Below the pieces are notes generated by a model, which worked only from the letters and a program-made list of their open reading frames with translations, was not told the origin of the DNA and did not search any database. The position numbers and the translations under genes were made by a program. A stretch of DNA of 64,000 nucleotides from Haloechinothrix halophila YIM 93223 (GTDB taxonomy: Bacteria > Actinomycetota > Actinomycetes > Mycobacteriales > Pseudonocardiaceae): contig NZ_KI632509.1 of assembly GCF_000504245.1 (NCBI RefSeq), positions 2,335,651-2,399,650 on the forward strand. Direction: 5' to 3'. Position 1 is the stretch's first letter; each line of letters opens with the position of its first letter. Shown piece after piece: positions 43,753-52,442 of the stretch.

Positions 43753-45051
43753 GTGCATAACACTGGTGAGGCCGTCAGTACGATTACACAAGATCTAGAT
43801 CAATCCGGCGAACTCCGGCGCCGGGCACGGGAGCGAACCCCCGGTGGCGTGCATTCCAATGTTCGGCTCGACGGCCCGGATGTCGTTCTCGCCCGCGCCA
43901 AGGGATCGCGCCTCCACAGCGTCGACGGCGTCGATTATGTCGACTACCTGCTCGGTCAGGGTCCCGCGCTCTACGGGCATGCCCCGGAATTCCTGACTTC
44001 GGCAGTCCACGAAGCGTCCTGCGACGGCCTGATCTTCGGCGGGCAGAGTGAGCTGGAGGTTCGCGCGGCGGAATTGGTGTGCGAGACGCTCGGCTGGGCG
44101 GAGATGGTGCGCTTCGGGCTCACCGGAACCGAGGCGGTGCAAGCCGCGTTCCGGCTCGCCAGGGCGGTCACGGGCCGCACCCATGTCATCCGGTTTGAGG
44201 GGCACTATCACGGTTGGCTGGACAATGTCCTCCTCGCTGACCATGACGGTGCGTGGGAAGCGGCGAGCGCGGGACAGGTGGCGTCGCATCTCGATGACTT
44301 CACGGTGCTGCCCTGGAATGATGCCGACGCGCTCGGCACCGTGCTGGAGCGAGACGGTGAGCGGATCGCGGCCGTCATCATGGAGCCGGTCATGATCAAT
44401 TCCGGTGTGATCGAACCCGAAACCGGTTATCTGGAACGGGTGCGCAGGATGTGTTCGCGCCACGGGGTCGTGCTGATTTTCGACGAGGTGATCTCCGGTT
44501 TCCGGGTCGGTCCCGGTGGTGCCGCTCGTCGTTATGGCGTGACACCGGATCTGGCGCTCTACGGCAAGGCGTTGGGCGGTGGATATCCGGTCTCCGCGCT
44601 CGCGGGCCGCGCGGATCTGTTGAATCGCATCGGAACCGGCGAGGTCAACCATTCCGGCACATTCAACGCATGGGCGCCCGGAATGGCGGCGGTGATCGCC
44701 ACGCTCGAACATGTGCGGGATGAACCGCCGTACACCAGTATTATGGCGCACGGCGGGAAACTGATGGACGGCATCCGGGAAATCGGAGAATCGTTCGGGG
44801 AATCGTTGCGAGTCGAGGGTCTCCCGGTTGCGTTCCATGTGTCGTTCGGCGATGTCGAAGTCACCGATTATCGTAGTTTGCATCAGCTCGATCTGAAACG
44901 CTACGCGAGTCTCGCGTCGGTACTCGTCGAGCATGGGGTCTGGGTGGCGCGCCGAGGTGTCTGGTTCGTGTCAGAAGCGCATGGGTCCGCTGAACTCGAT
45001 GATGCGCTGACACGATTCGAAATGGCGTTCAAAGACTGGCTCGGCCGCTGA
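43753..45051 (+). CDS. HemL-like class III aminotransferase / aminomutase
   Basis: A 432-residue PLP enzyme related to glutamate-1-semialdehyde aminomutase. It has RARERTPGGVHSNVR, the GLTGTEAVQAAFRLAR cofactor loop, FDEVISGFRVG and the PLP Lys in YGKALGGGYPV. It is a distant paralogue and probably not HemL itself, since the neighbours are not porphyrin genes. GGAGG lies 5 bases before the GTG start. Codon use is less GC-rich than in flanking genes (many GAA, ATT and AAT codons). The substrate is unknown. Confidence 0.87.
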   Translation: MHNTGEAVSTITQDLDQSGELRRRARERTPGGVHSNVRLDGPDVVLARAKGSRLHSVDGVDYVDYLLGQGPALYGHAPEFLTSAVHEASCDGLIFGGQSELEVRAAELVCETLGWAEMVRFGLTGTEAVQAAFRLARAVTGRTHVIRFEGHYHGWLDNVLLADHDGAWEAASAGQVASHLDDFTVLPWNDADALGTVLERDGERIAAVIMEPVMINSGVIEPETGYLERVRRMCSRHGVVLIFDEVISGFRVGPGGAARRYGVTPDLALYGKALGGGYPVSALAGRADLLNRIGTGEVNHSGTFNAWAPGMAAVIATLEHVRDEPPYTSIMAHGGKLMDGIREIGESFGESLRVEGLPVAFHVSFGDVEVTDYRSLHQLDLKRYASLASVLVEHGVWVARRGVWFVSEAHGSAELDDALTRFEMAFKDWLGR

Positions 45052-45086
45052 ACCAAAAGTCTTGTTCCGAAATCGGATGCGCGGTG

Positions 45087-45887
45087 CTAGCGGACCGTCC
45101 GGGAGAGCGTGAGCGCGGCTGTGCGAACAGCGGGGGCGAGTCGTTCGGTGCGCATGCGGTTGACCCACCCGGCCACGGAGATCGCCGCTACCGCTCGGCC
45201 GTCCGCGGCCACGACCGGGCTGGCGACGCACACGGTGCCGATGCTTGACTCCTCGTGCTCGTACGCCGCGCCGTCCGCGGCGATCGTGGTGAGCTGCCGA
45301 CGCAGCAGTGCGGGCGAGGTGATGGTCCGCCTGCTGATGCGGGGCAAGCCCGCGTCGATCACCGCATCGATGACGTCGTCCGGCGAGAACGCCAGGATCG
45401 CCTTACCGACGCCGGTGGCGTGTGCTGGGAATCGCCCGCCGATGCGGGACGGCAGCCTCGGCGCGTCCGGGCCTCGCACCACGTCGAGGTAGACGACCTC
45501 GGTGCCTTCCAGTATCGCGAGGTGCACGGTGTTGTGCGTGGCTTCGCGGAGGTCGGCGAGCAGCGGGCGGGCGGTGTCGACGAGCCCGCGCTGCCGGACG
45601 GCGAGCTGGCCGATCTCGAACAGCTTCAGGCCGAGCCGCAGCGCGGGACCCTCTCGTTCCAGTAAGCCGTGCTCGACCAGATGCCCAGACAGCCGGTGCA
45701 CGCTGGTCTTCGGCAGCCCCGTCCGGCGAGCGAGCTCGGACACCCCGATGGCATCGTCGCCTGGCCGGAATGCCGCGAGCAGCGCGGTGAGCCGGGCGGC
45801 AGTGGACGGGTCGGCGGCCGCGACACGTGGCGGCTCAGGCGACGCGGTGCCTGCCGGGCCACTGTTGTTCCGCTGAGCGGTACGCAT
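45087..45887 (-). CDS. IclR-family transcriptional regulator
   Basis: A 266-residue regulator with an N-terminal winged helix (GVSELARRTGLPKTSVHRLSGHL, about residues 40-62) and an effector-binding domain (about 100-260; RFPAHATGVGKAILA, SIGTVCVASPV). It is divergent from the acetaldehyde dehydrogenase-aldolase operon with only 40 bp between start codons, so it very likely controls that operon and itself. Confidence 0.93.
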   Translation of the reverse strand: MRTAQRNNSGPAGTASPEPPRVAAADPSTAARLTALLAAFRPGDDAIGVSELARRTGLPKTSVHRLSGHLVEHGLLEREGPALRLGLKLFEIGQLAVRQRGLVDTARPLLADLREATHNTVHLAILEGTEVVYLDVVRGPDAPRLPSRIGGRFPAHATGVGKAILAFSPDDVIDAVIDAGLPRISRRTITSPALLRRQLTTIAADGAAYEHEESSIGTVCVASPVVAADGRAVAAISVAGWVNRMRTERLAPAVRTAALTLSRTVR

Positions 45888-45927
45888 GCGTTGAGTGTGC
45901 CGCACCCGGGCGCGCACCGTAAGACCC

Positions 45928-46848
45928 ATGAGTACGGACACAGCCGTGGCCGCGATCGTCGGCCCGGGCAACATCGGCACCGACCTGCTGGCGAAGCTCC
46001 GCCGCAGCGAGTTGGTCGACGTGCGGTACATGGTGGGTGTGGTGCCCGAGTCTGACGGGCTTACCCGCGCGGCGGAACTCGGGCTGGAGACATCGGCCGA
46101 TGGCGTGGACTGGCTGCTGACCCGAGACCGGCTGCCGGACTTGGTGTTCGAGGCCACCTCGGCGAAGGCGCACGCCGCCAATGCGCAGCGCTACGCCGAA
46201 GCGGGCATCACAGCCGTCGATCTCACTCCTGCGGCGCTCGGCCCGTTCACGTGCCCGGTGGTCAACATCGGCGATCAGCTGGACGCACCGAATGTCAACA
46301 TGATCACCTGCGGCGGGCAGGCGACGATCCCGATCGTGCACGCCGTCTCCCGCGTCACCCCGGTGCCGTATGCGGAGATCGTGGCGTCGGTGTCGTCGCG
46401 CTCGGCGGGTCCTGGCACTCGCGCGAACATCGACGAGTTCACCGAGACCACAGCAGCCGGGATCGAGAAGGTCGGCGGCGCGGCCAAGGGCAAGGCGATC
46501 ATCATCATCAACCCGGTCGAGCCGCCGATGATCATGCGGGACACGGTGTTCTGCGCGATCGACCCAGATGCCGACCGGGACGCGATCAGCGAGTCGATCC
46601 ACCGCATGGTGTCTGACGTGCAGGTGTACGTGCCGGGTTATCGGCTCAAGGCGGACCCGCAGTTCGACGACCCGCAGCCGAACTGGAACGGCCGCGCACG
46701 GGTGGCGGTGTTCCTCGAGGTCGCTGGCAACGGTGACTATCTGCCCACCTACGCGGGCAACCTCGACATCATGACCGCCGCGGCATCACGAGCGGGCGAG
46801 TTGCTGGCCGAGAAGATCATCTCCGACCGGAAGGCGGTGCGGGCCTGA
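45928..46848 (+). CDS. acylating acetaldehyde/propanal dehydrogenase
   Basis: A 306-residue enzyme of the MhpF/HsaG type that turns acetaldehyde or propanal plus CoA and NAD into the acyl-CoA. The Rossmann start [13 protein letters not shown] and the catalytic Cys in [12 protein letters not shown] are present. It channels the aldehyde from the aldolase encoded directly downstream (stop and start share one base). Such pairs end aromatic or steroid ring meta-cleavage pathways. The ATG at 45928 matches the family start. Confidence 0.95.
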   Translation: MSTDTAVAAIVGPGNIGTDLLAKLRRSELVDVRYMVGVVPESDGLTRAAELGLETSADGVDWLLTRDRLPDLVFEATSAKAHAANAQRYAEAGITAVDLTPAALGPFTCPVVNIGDQLDAPNVNMITCGGQATIPIVHAVSRVTPVPYAEIVASVSSRSAGPGTRANIDEFTETTAAGIEKVGGAAKGKAIIIINPVEPPMIMRDTVFCAIDPDADRDAISESIHRMVSDVQVYVPGYRLKADPQFDDPQPNWNGRARVAVFLEVAGNGDYLPTYAGNLDIMTAAASRAGELLAEKIISDRKAVRA

Positions 46849-47888
46849 TGGGCACGTGGGACGACACCGAGCGCGAGGTCAGGCTCGTTGACACCTCGCT
46901 GCGCGATGGCAGCCACGCGATGGCGCACCAGTTCACCGAGGCCAACGTCCGCGACACGGTGCGGGCGCTGGACGACGCCGGGGTGTCGCTGATCGAGGTC
47001 AGCCACGGCGACGGCCTGGGCGGGTCGACGTTCAACTACGGGTTCTCGCTGGTCGACGAGCGCACGCTGATCTCAGCCGCCGTCGACGAGGCCCAGCGCG
47101 CGAAGATCGCCGTGCTGCTGTTGCCTGGCCTTGGCACGGTCACCGACCTGCGCGCCGCCGCGGATCTGGGGGCGGGCGCTGTCCGCATCGCCACTCACTG
47201 CACCGAGGCCGATGTGTCGATCCAGCACTTCCAGGCCGCCCGCGACCTGGGCTTGGAGACGGTCGGGTTCCTGATGCTCTCGCACATGTCGACCCCGGAA
47301 GATCTGGCGAAGCAGGGCCGGATCATGGTCGATGCCGGGTGCCAGTGTGTCTACGTGGTCGACTCGGCGGGTGCGTTGATCTTGGAGGACGCCGCCGACC
47401 GGGTGGCCGCGCTGGTCGCGGAGTTCGACGGCCAGGCGCAGGTCGGCTATCACGGGCACCAGAACCTGTCGTTCGGTGTGGCCAACTCGGTGCTCGCCTA
47501 CCGTGCGGGCGCCCGGCAGATCGACGGCTCGCTGGTCGCGCTCGGTGCTGGCGCGGGCAACTCGCCCACCGAGGTGCTCGCGGCGACGTTTCACCGGCTC
47601 GGCATCACCACCGGGGTCGACAAGGACGTGCTGATGGATGCCGCCGAGAACGTGGTCAAGCCGTTCATCACCCGGCTGCCGGTGATGGACCGGTCGTCGA
47701 TCGTGCAGGGTGTGGCCGGGGTGTACTCGTCGTTCCTGCTGCACGCCGAGCGCGCGGCGGAACGCTATGGTGTGCCCGCGCACGAGATCCTGTACCGCTG
47801 CGGCGAACGCCGCTACGTCGGCGGCCAGGAGGACATGATCATCAATATCGCGCTGGAAATCGCCGAGGAACGACAGGCGACGGTGTAG
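46848..47888 (+). CDS. 4-hydroxy-2-oxovalerate aldolase
   Basis: A 346-residue DmpG/HsaF-type aldolase that splits 4-hydroxy-2-oxoacids into pyruvate and an aldehyde. It has the metal-site segment [16 protein letters not shown] and the [14 protein letters not shown] block, and the C-terminal helical part that contacts the dehydrogenase. The preceding step, a 2-oxopent-4-enoate hydratase, is not encoded here. Confidence 0.95.
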   Translation: MGTWDDTEREVRLVDTSLRDGSHAMAHQFTEANVRDTVRALDDAGVSLIEVSHGDGLGGSTFNYGFSLVDERTLISAAVDEAQRAKIAVLLLPGLGTVTDLRAAADLGAGAVRIATHCTEADVSIQHFQAARDLGLETVGFLMLSHMSTPEDLAKQGRIMVDAGCQCVYVVDSAGALILEDAADRVAALVAEFDGQAQVGYHGHQNLSFGVANSVLAYRAGARQIDGSLVALGAGAGNSPTEVLAATFHRLGITTGVDKDVLMDAAENVVKPFITRLPVMDRSSIVQGVAGVYSSFLLHAERAAERYGVPAHEILYRCGERRYVGGQEDMIINIALEIAEERQATV

Positions 47889-47907
47889 TGCGGCGTCGGG
47901 GCGGCGC

Positions 47908-48165
47908 TCAGCCAGAGCGTCGGCGCGGCCACGCCTGCGGCACCACCTTGCCTGCCACGAGGGTATCCGCGTCGAACTCGACCAGCTGACCGTCGCGCCT
48001 GCGGACGGCGATCCGTCCTTCAGCCCAGGTCTCCAGCACGCCCACGACGTCGGTGAACCTGTCGCCCGCGGTGCGACGCCGCAGCGACACCCGCTTGCCG
48101 ACGTCGTCGGGCGTGACCGCAACCGTCAGACGGAACCCCGCGGCGGGTCGGTGGTCATCCTGCAT
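47908..48165 (-). CDS. small SH3-like conserved protein
   Basis: An 85-residue protein of beta character: VGKRVSLRRRTAGDRFTDVVGVLETW ... VRRRDGQLVEFD ... AGKVVPQAW. This pattern matches the N-terminal domain found ahead of a GNAT acetyltransferase in some actinobacterial proteins, here without the acetyltransferase. It may be a free-standing domain protein. The end converges on the aldolase gene. Confidence 0.65.
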   Translation of the reverse strand: MQDDHRPAAGFRLTVAVTPDDVGKRVSLRRRTAGDRFTDVVGVLETWAEGRIAVRRRDGQLVEFDADTLVAGKVVPQAWPRRRSG

Positions 48166-48215
48166 GTGTGTCGTCCTGGTCTGGAAGCGAGCTGGTGGGG
48201 CCGACCTTACCCGCG

Positions 48216-48249
48216 CCTGCTCCTCCCGGCGTGTGCCAGGAGGAGCAGG
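48216..48249. terminator. terminator downstream of the secreted protein gene
   Basis: CCTGCTCCTCC (48216-48226) and GGAGGAGCAGG (48239-48249) form a perfect 11-bp stem with a 12-base loop, 10 bp beyond the stop of the leftward secreted-protein gene. Confidence 0.8.
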
Positions 48250-48259
48250 TCAGTGTGGG

Positions 48260-49162
48260 CTAGTAGGCGCAGATCGCCTGAGCCACGATGAAGTCCCAGT
48301 CCGCGCTGGTCGGTGAGGTCTCCACCGCGTGCGCCATCACGCGACGCAGGTCGTTGTACGGGTAGACGACCTGCAGCCCGACACCGGCCGGAGCGTTGCC
48401 ACTCGTTGCCGCGCCCGCGCCGTGCACGCGCTTGCCGCTCGGGCAGCTCGCGGTGGCGGTCTTGGTCGATTCCGAATCCCGCTCCGACGACTCCCCGTAG
48501 ACGACCTCGTAGCCGTACGGCCGGTTCACGCACACCGCGTATGCGGTGACGTTCCACTTGCCGCTGTAGCCGTTGGCCTCTTCGCGTGCCTGCGCCCGGG
48601 TGATGTCGCCGGGGCCGGATGCCCGTGCGATCTGCAACGCGACTTCGCCGGTCGAGGCGTAGTTGATCCGCGCGCCGGAGCCGATCGCTCGCTTGCCCGA
48701 CGGGCACACCGCCTTGGCGTGCTGCTTTTCCTGCGAGGAGTACGACGTCGTGCCGGTGACGATCTGGTGCCCGGACATCGGATCGGCGCAGATCGCGTAG
48801 GCCTGCACCCACCAGTTACCTGACGTGTAGATGATCTCCTCCGCGGTGACTCTGTAGCCGTCGCGATAGCTGTCGAACGGCCGCAGCTGGGTCAGTGCGA
48901 GGTTGTCCTCGGCGTACCGATCGACCGCGTGCACCCAGCCGCCGCCACCCACGATCTGCTTGCCGGACGGGCAGCGCGCCGTCACGGTCTTCGACGCCTG
49001 CGAGTCGGTTGCCGAGGCCGGCGAGTGCACCTTCTCCAGCCCGGTGACGGCGGACGCGGAGGTGGCCGTGGTCAGCTGCACCGCTCCCAGCGCACCCGCC
49101 ACCAGGACCATGCCCATGGCTCTGCTCACCCAGCGAGCCAGGTTCCGATTCCTGCTGTGCAT
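48260..49162 (-). CDS. secreted protein with three internal repeats
   Basis: A 300-residue precursor. It has a Sec signal peptide (about residues 1-38, ending ATSASA). The mature protein is three repeats of about 80 residues, each starting with a CPSGK motif (ARCPSGKQIVGGG, AVCPSGKRAIGSG, ASCPSGKRVHGAG) and ending with AYAICA, AYAVCV or AQAICAY. Each repeat thus has two Cys that could form a disulfide. Function unknown; the repeat type is found in secreted actinobacterial proteins as far as I know. The ATG at 49162 starts the signal peptide. Confidence 0.82.
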   Translation of the reverse strand: MHSRNRNLARWVSRAMGMVLVAGALGAVQLTTATSASAVTGLEKVHSPASATDSQASKTVTARCPSGKQIVGGGGWVHAVDRYAEDNLALTQLRPFDSYRDGYRVTAEEIIYTSGNWWVQAYAICADPMSGHQIVTGTTSYSSQEKQHAKAVCPSGKRAIGSGARINYASTGEVALQIARASGPGDITRAQAREEANGYSGKWNVTAYAVCVNRPYGYEVVYGESSERDSESTKTATASCPSGKRVHGAGAATSGNAPAGVGLQVVYPYNDLRRVMAHAVETSPTSADWDFIVAQAICAY

Positions 49163-49250
49163 GTCTGAACTCCTTCGTGCTCTGCGGTGCCGCCCTCGCG
49201 GCACGTCGCACACTCTCGCCGCGGCACCCCAGTGACGTCGTTGCGCGCGG

Positions 49251-49281
49251 ACACGGAGACTCCGTGTTCGTGGACACGGAG
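49251..49281. promoter_or_regulatory. palindrome upstream of the secreted protein gene
   Basis: ACACGGAG-A-CTCCGTGT (49251-49267) is a perfect 17-bp palindrome; a third half-site ACACGGAG follows at 49274-49281. It lies about 90 bp upstream of the secreted-protein start and could be an operator. Confidence 0.45.
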
Positions 49282-49345
49282 CCGGGCGGCCGGACTGCGT
49301 GTGGGGTGAGCCGGCAGCACCAGCGGGCGGCCGGTCAGCAGGAGG

Positions 49346-49996
49346 TCAGCGCAGGGCGCGGGTGTCGTGCACCGTGATGCGTCCCCGGCTCAGCGTGAGC
49401 ACACCGCGCGCCTCAAGCGCGCGCAGCACGCGGTTCGCCGTCGCCCGCGTTGTGCCGGCGATGCCGGCGACGTCGTCCTGCGTGAGCTGGATTTCCGCCG
49501 TTGCCGACGTGTCGGCGTAGAGGTCGGCGAGATCCGCGAGACGCCGGGCGATGCGCTTGTCGACGGGCAGGTACAGCGCGTCGAGCACCATCGAGGACAG
49601 CCGCCGCACGTAGCTGGCCAGCGTGCGGGTGAGGAACCGGTCGATCGCCGGATGCCGTTCCCGCAGTTCGAACAGGTCGGTGCGGAACAGTGCGATGGTG
49701 TCGGTCTGCTCCAGTGCCTCGACCGTGGCGCTGCGCCGGGCGTCCGGGTCGAGCAGCGCGAGCTCCCCGAACGCGTCACCCGGCCCGAGCAGCGACAACG
49801 TCGCGACGTCGCCCATCGGCGTCGTCACCCGGACGGCGACCCGACCGGACAGGATCAGGTGCAGGCAGTCGCCGGGGTCGCCCTCGTGGAAGATGACCTC
49901 GCGGCGGCGGAACCGGCGCGGCTTGGCCGCGTCGAGCAGTCTGCGGCGCTCCGGCTCGTCGAGGTCCTGGAGCACGGGCAACTCGCTCGGAATCAT
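49346..49996 (-). CDS. Crp/Fnr-family transcriptional regulator
   Basis: A 216-residue regulator: cyclic-nucleotide-binding fold (about residues 10-120; HEGDPGDCLHLILSGRVAV and GPGDAFGELALLDPDARRSATVEAL) and a Crp winged helix (about 150-212; QLTQDDVAGIAGTTRATANRVLRALEARG). The phosphate-binding-cassette segment FGELALLDPDARRSA keeps the FGELAL and R residues found in cAMP-binding members. An adenylate cyclase gene lies 130 bp upstream in the same direction. Confidence 0.93.
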   Translation of the reverse strand: MIPSELPVLQDLDEPERRRLLDAAKPRRFRRREVIFHEGDPGDCLHLILSGRVAVRVTTPMGDVATLSLLGPGDAFGELALLDPDARRSATVEALEQTDTIALFRTDLFELRERHPAIDRFLTRTLASYVRRLSSMVLDALYLPVDKRIARRLADLADLYADTSATAEIQLTQDDVAGIAGTTRATANRVLRALEARGVLTLSRGRITVHDTRALR

Positions 49997-50126
49997 GCGT
50001 GCGCTCCCTGCGTCGCCGTCTTGTCGCCGGTGTCCTTGTCGGCCGGTCGAGAGTGTGATCACGTGTTCCGGCTCAGCCTAATGGCTCATGGGGTGACGGC
50101 ACGCGCGACGCATGCCCTCGGTCCCG

Positions 50127-52250
50127 TCATCCCGTCGTCAGCGTATCCAGCACGAACACCGGCACCGGGTCGCGTTTGCCCTTGACCGTGACCGACCCCC
50201 GCTCGGACACCGCGGCGTCGTCACCCAGGCAGGCGCGGGTGCCCGGACCGATCACCACTTGGCCGGGCTCTGCCAGCCCCTCCAGGCGCGCGGCAAGGTT
50301 GGTGGTGTCGCCGATCGCCGTGAAGTTGCGCATCTGGTCGGCGCCGATGTTGCCGACCAGCGCGGGTCCGGTGTTGATGCCGACCCGGAACCGGGGCCAG
50401 TCGTCGTGCCCTTCGGCCACCGCCGCGATGACCTCGTGGAGCCGCAGCCCTGCCCGCGCCGCGCGGAGCGCGTGATCGGGCTGGCGCACCGGCGCGTTGA
50501 AGATCGCCATCATGGCGTCGCCGACGAACTGCACCACGGTGCCTCCCGCGTCGAGCACGACCGGGACAGCGGCGCCGTAGTAGGTGTTGAGCATGGCGAC
50601 GACCGCGTCCGGCGACGTGCGTTCCGCGAACGACGTGAAGCCGCGCAGGTCCGCCATCAGGACGGTCACCTCGGCGATCTCGCCGCCGAGGCCGGCTTGC
50701 GTGGGGTCCGCGAGCAGCGCGGTCGCCACCGCGGGGGACATGTACGACCGGAACAGCCCGTCGAGCTGGTGGTACAGCCGGGCGTTCTCCAGGGCGATCG
50801 ACGCCTGGCTGGCGAACGACGCCAGCAGCGCGCGGTCGGCGTCCGCGAACTGTGAGCCGGGCCGGTGCGCCTCAAGCACCCCGGCGGGACGTCCTTTCAC
50901 CGTCAGCGGCAGTGCCAGCGTGGCCCCGTCGGGGGAGGTGGTGAGTTCCAGCGTGTCGAGTGCCTGATCGGCGGCAGCGGACGGCGCGGTGTCGGCCAGG
51001 CTGGTGCCAGGACGGCTGGTGTCCGTCACCGTGCCGTCCGGCGCGGCGACTGGAAAGGACAGTTCTCCCGAGCGCAGTAGCCCCAGTCGTAGCCGGTCCT
51101 GCCGGAAGGCATCCGTCGCCAGCGACAGTATCCGCGCCAGCAGGTCGTCCTCCGCGCGGATGACGCTGGCTTCCCTGCCGACCGCGACCAGGTTGCCGAG
51201 TCGTCGTGCCTGCTCCCGTTCGTGCCCGAGCGCTTCCGCGGCCCGTTCCAGCACAGCCACTTGCCGCTCGGTCAGCCCGAACCGTTCCGCCAGTCGCGCG
51301 GCCTCGGGCGAAACCGGCCGCTCGTCGCCCGCCTCCCGGCGTCGCACGGCGTCGACCATCGCTTCGAGTGCCTCGGCGTAGTCCCGGCGCAGGTCGGCCA
51401 CCGTCTGCTGCAGGCCGATGCTGTCGAACAGCCCGACCGACGAGCCTTCGCGGCGGAACTGCACATGGGCGCTATAGGCGATGAAGCAGAACGCCAGCGC
51501 CATCAGCACGTGCCACAGCCACCACGACGCCTGCCAGCCACGCGCGAACACCATCGTCGCCAGTGCCTCAGCGAGCAGCACGAACGCGGTCAACGTCGAC
51601 AGCAGCACCACGGCGGGACGCCGCCGGTACAGCGCGAGATAGCGCAGCGCCGCCCCGGCGTAGAGCAGGCCACCGACGATCCCGAGCGTGCGCTGGCCCG
51701 CCGTCACGCTCGCCGGATCGGGCGGCGAGTCAAGGGGCGCGAACCCCGCCAGCGAGATCGCCGCCCACGCGAGCAGCAGTGCCCACGCCACGGCAAGCCA
51801 CCACCGTCGGTCGCGCATGATCGCCGCCGTGCCGCGTTCGCTCCATTCCACCGCGGACAGTGCCGCGGTGACGCCGCTGAGCGTCAGGCCGACCGGCGTC
51901 GCGACGGCGAATCCGGTGTTGGCCGACTCCAGCAGCACACCCGGCGTCGCCAGCGCGTGCAGGCCGAGGAAACCCGCGCTGATCAGGAACGTCAGCGACA
52001 CCAGGAACTGCCTGGCGTCGTCCCGGCGCAGCGCGGCGCGGCTGATCAGCATGCCAAGGATCGCGCCGACGACGGCGGTCACCAGCACCAGCACGAAGTG
52101 TGCCTCGCGGTCCTCCCACCGCAGGTCGAGTTCGGGCTGGGCGATCAGCAGCCACAGCGCGAGCATCGGCGCCGCGACGTGCAGCAGCCACACCACGACC
52201 CGCATCGCCGAGCCCCTGCCCACGGCGGCCGCCGGGTGCGTGGTGGCCAT
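50127..52250 (-). CDS. membrane class III adenylate/guanylate cyclase with GAF domain
   Basis: A 707-residue signalling enzyme. The N-terminal third has seven or so hydrophobic segments, followed by a coiled region, a GAF domain (about 345-490) and a class III cyclase domain (about 515-700). The metal-binding Asp residues are in VLMADLRGFTSF and FVGDAMMAIFN, and GDTTNLAARLEG carries the transition-state Asn and Arg. The ATG at 52250 has GGGAGG 7 bases upstream. Together with the Crp-type gene it makes a likely cyclic-nucleotide circuit. Confidence 0.93.
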   Translation of the reverse strand: MATTHPAAAVGRGSAMRVVVWLLHVAAPMLALWLLIAQPELDLRWEDREAHFVLVLVTAVVGAILGMLISRAALRRDDARQFLVSLTFLISAGFLGLHALATPGVLLESANTGFAVATPVGLTLSGVTAALSAVEWSERGTAAIMRDRRWWLAVAWALLLAWAAISLAGFAPLDSPPDPASVTAGQRTLGIVGGLLYAGAALRYLALYRRRPAVVLLSTLTAFVLLAEALATMVFARGWQASWWLWHVLMALAFCFIAYSAHVQFRREGSSVGLFDSIGLQQTVADLRRDYAEALEAMVDAVRRREAGDERPVSPEAARLAERFGLTERQVAVLERAAEALGHEREQARRLGNLVAVGREASVIRAEDDLLARILSLATDAFRQDRLRLGLLRSGELSFPVAAPDGTVTDTSRPGTSLADTAPSAAADQALDTLELTTSPDGATLALPLTVKGRPAGVLEAHRPGSQFADADRALLASFASQASIALENARLYHQLDGLFRSYMSPAVATALLADPTQAGLGGEIAEVTVLMADLRGFTSFAERTSPDAVVAMLNTYYGAAVPVVLDAGGTVVQFVGDAMMAIFNAPVRQPDHALRAARAGLRLHEVIAAVAEGHDDWPRFRVGINTGPALVGNIGADQMRNFTAIGDTTNLAARLEGLAEPGQVVIGPGTRACLGDDAAVSERGSVTVKGKRDPVPVFVLDTLTTG

Positions 52251-52385
52251 CGGACTACCTCCCTGTGGTGGGCCGGACATGCGACCGTGAGTGGTCCAGC
52301 AGAACACATACCTGCTCGCGGCACGGTTCGCATACTAGGTCGAACCGGTCAGACTTCCGCGACCGCACGAAGCGATGCGGCGGAG

Positions 52386-52435
52386 TGCTGAACGACGCTG
52401 TCGCGATGTCGACCCGGCGACAGCGTCGTCCAGCA
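52386..52435. terminator. strong terminator downstream of the FNT gene
   Basis: Arms 52386-52404 and 52417-52435 form a 19-bp stem with one mismatch (core ACGACGCTGTCGC / GCGACAGCGTCGT is perfect) and a 12-base loop. It starts 8 bp after the FNT gene stop. Confidence 0.85.
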
Positions 52436-52442
52436 TTCGGCG

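Noticed and set aside
48260..48823. Plus-strand frames opposite the secreted protein gene as genes.
   Set aside because: The minus-strand frame has a signal peptide, internal repeats and a terminator; the plus-strand frames have none of these.
50053..50060. GTGATCAC between the cyclase and crp genes as a Crp site.
   Set aside because: It is only an 8-bp palindrome and lacks the TGTGA-N6-TCACA form.
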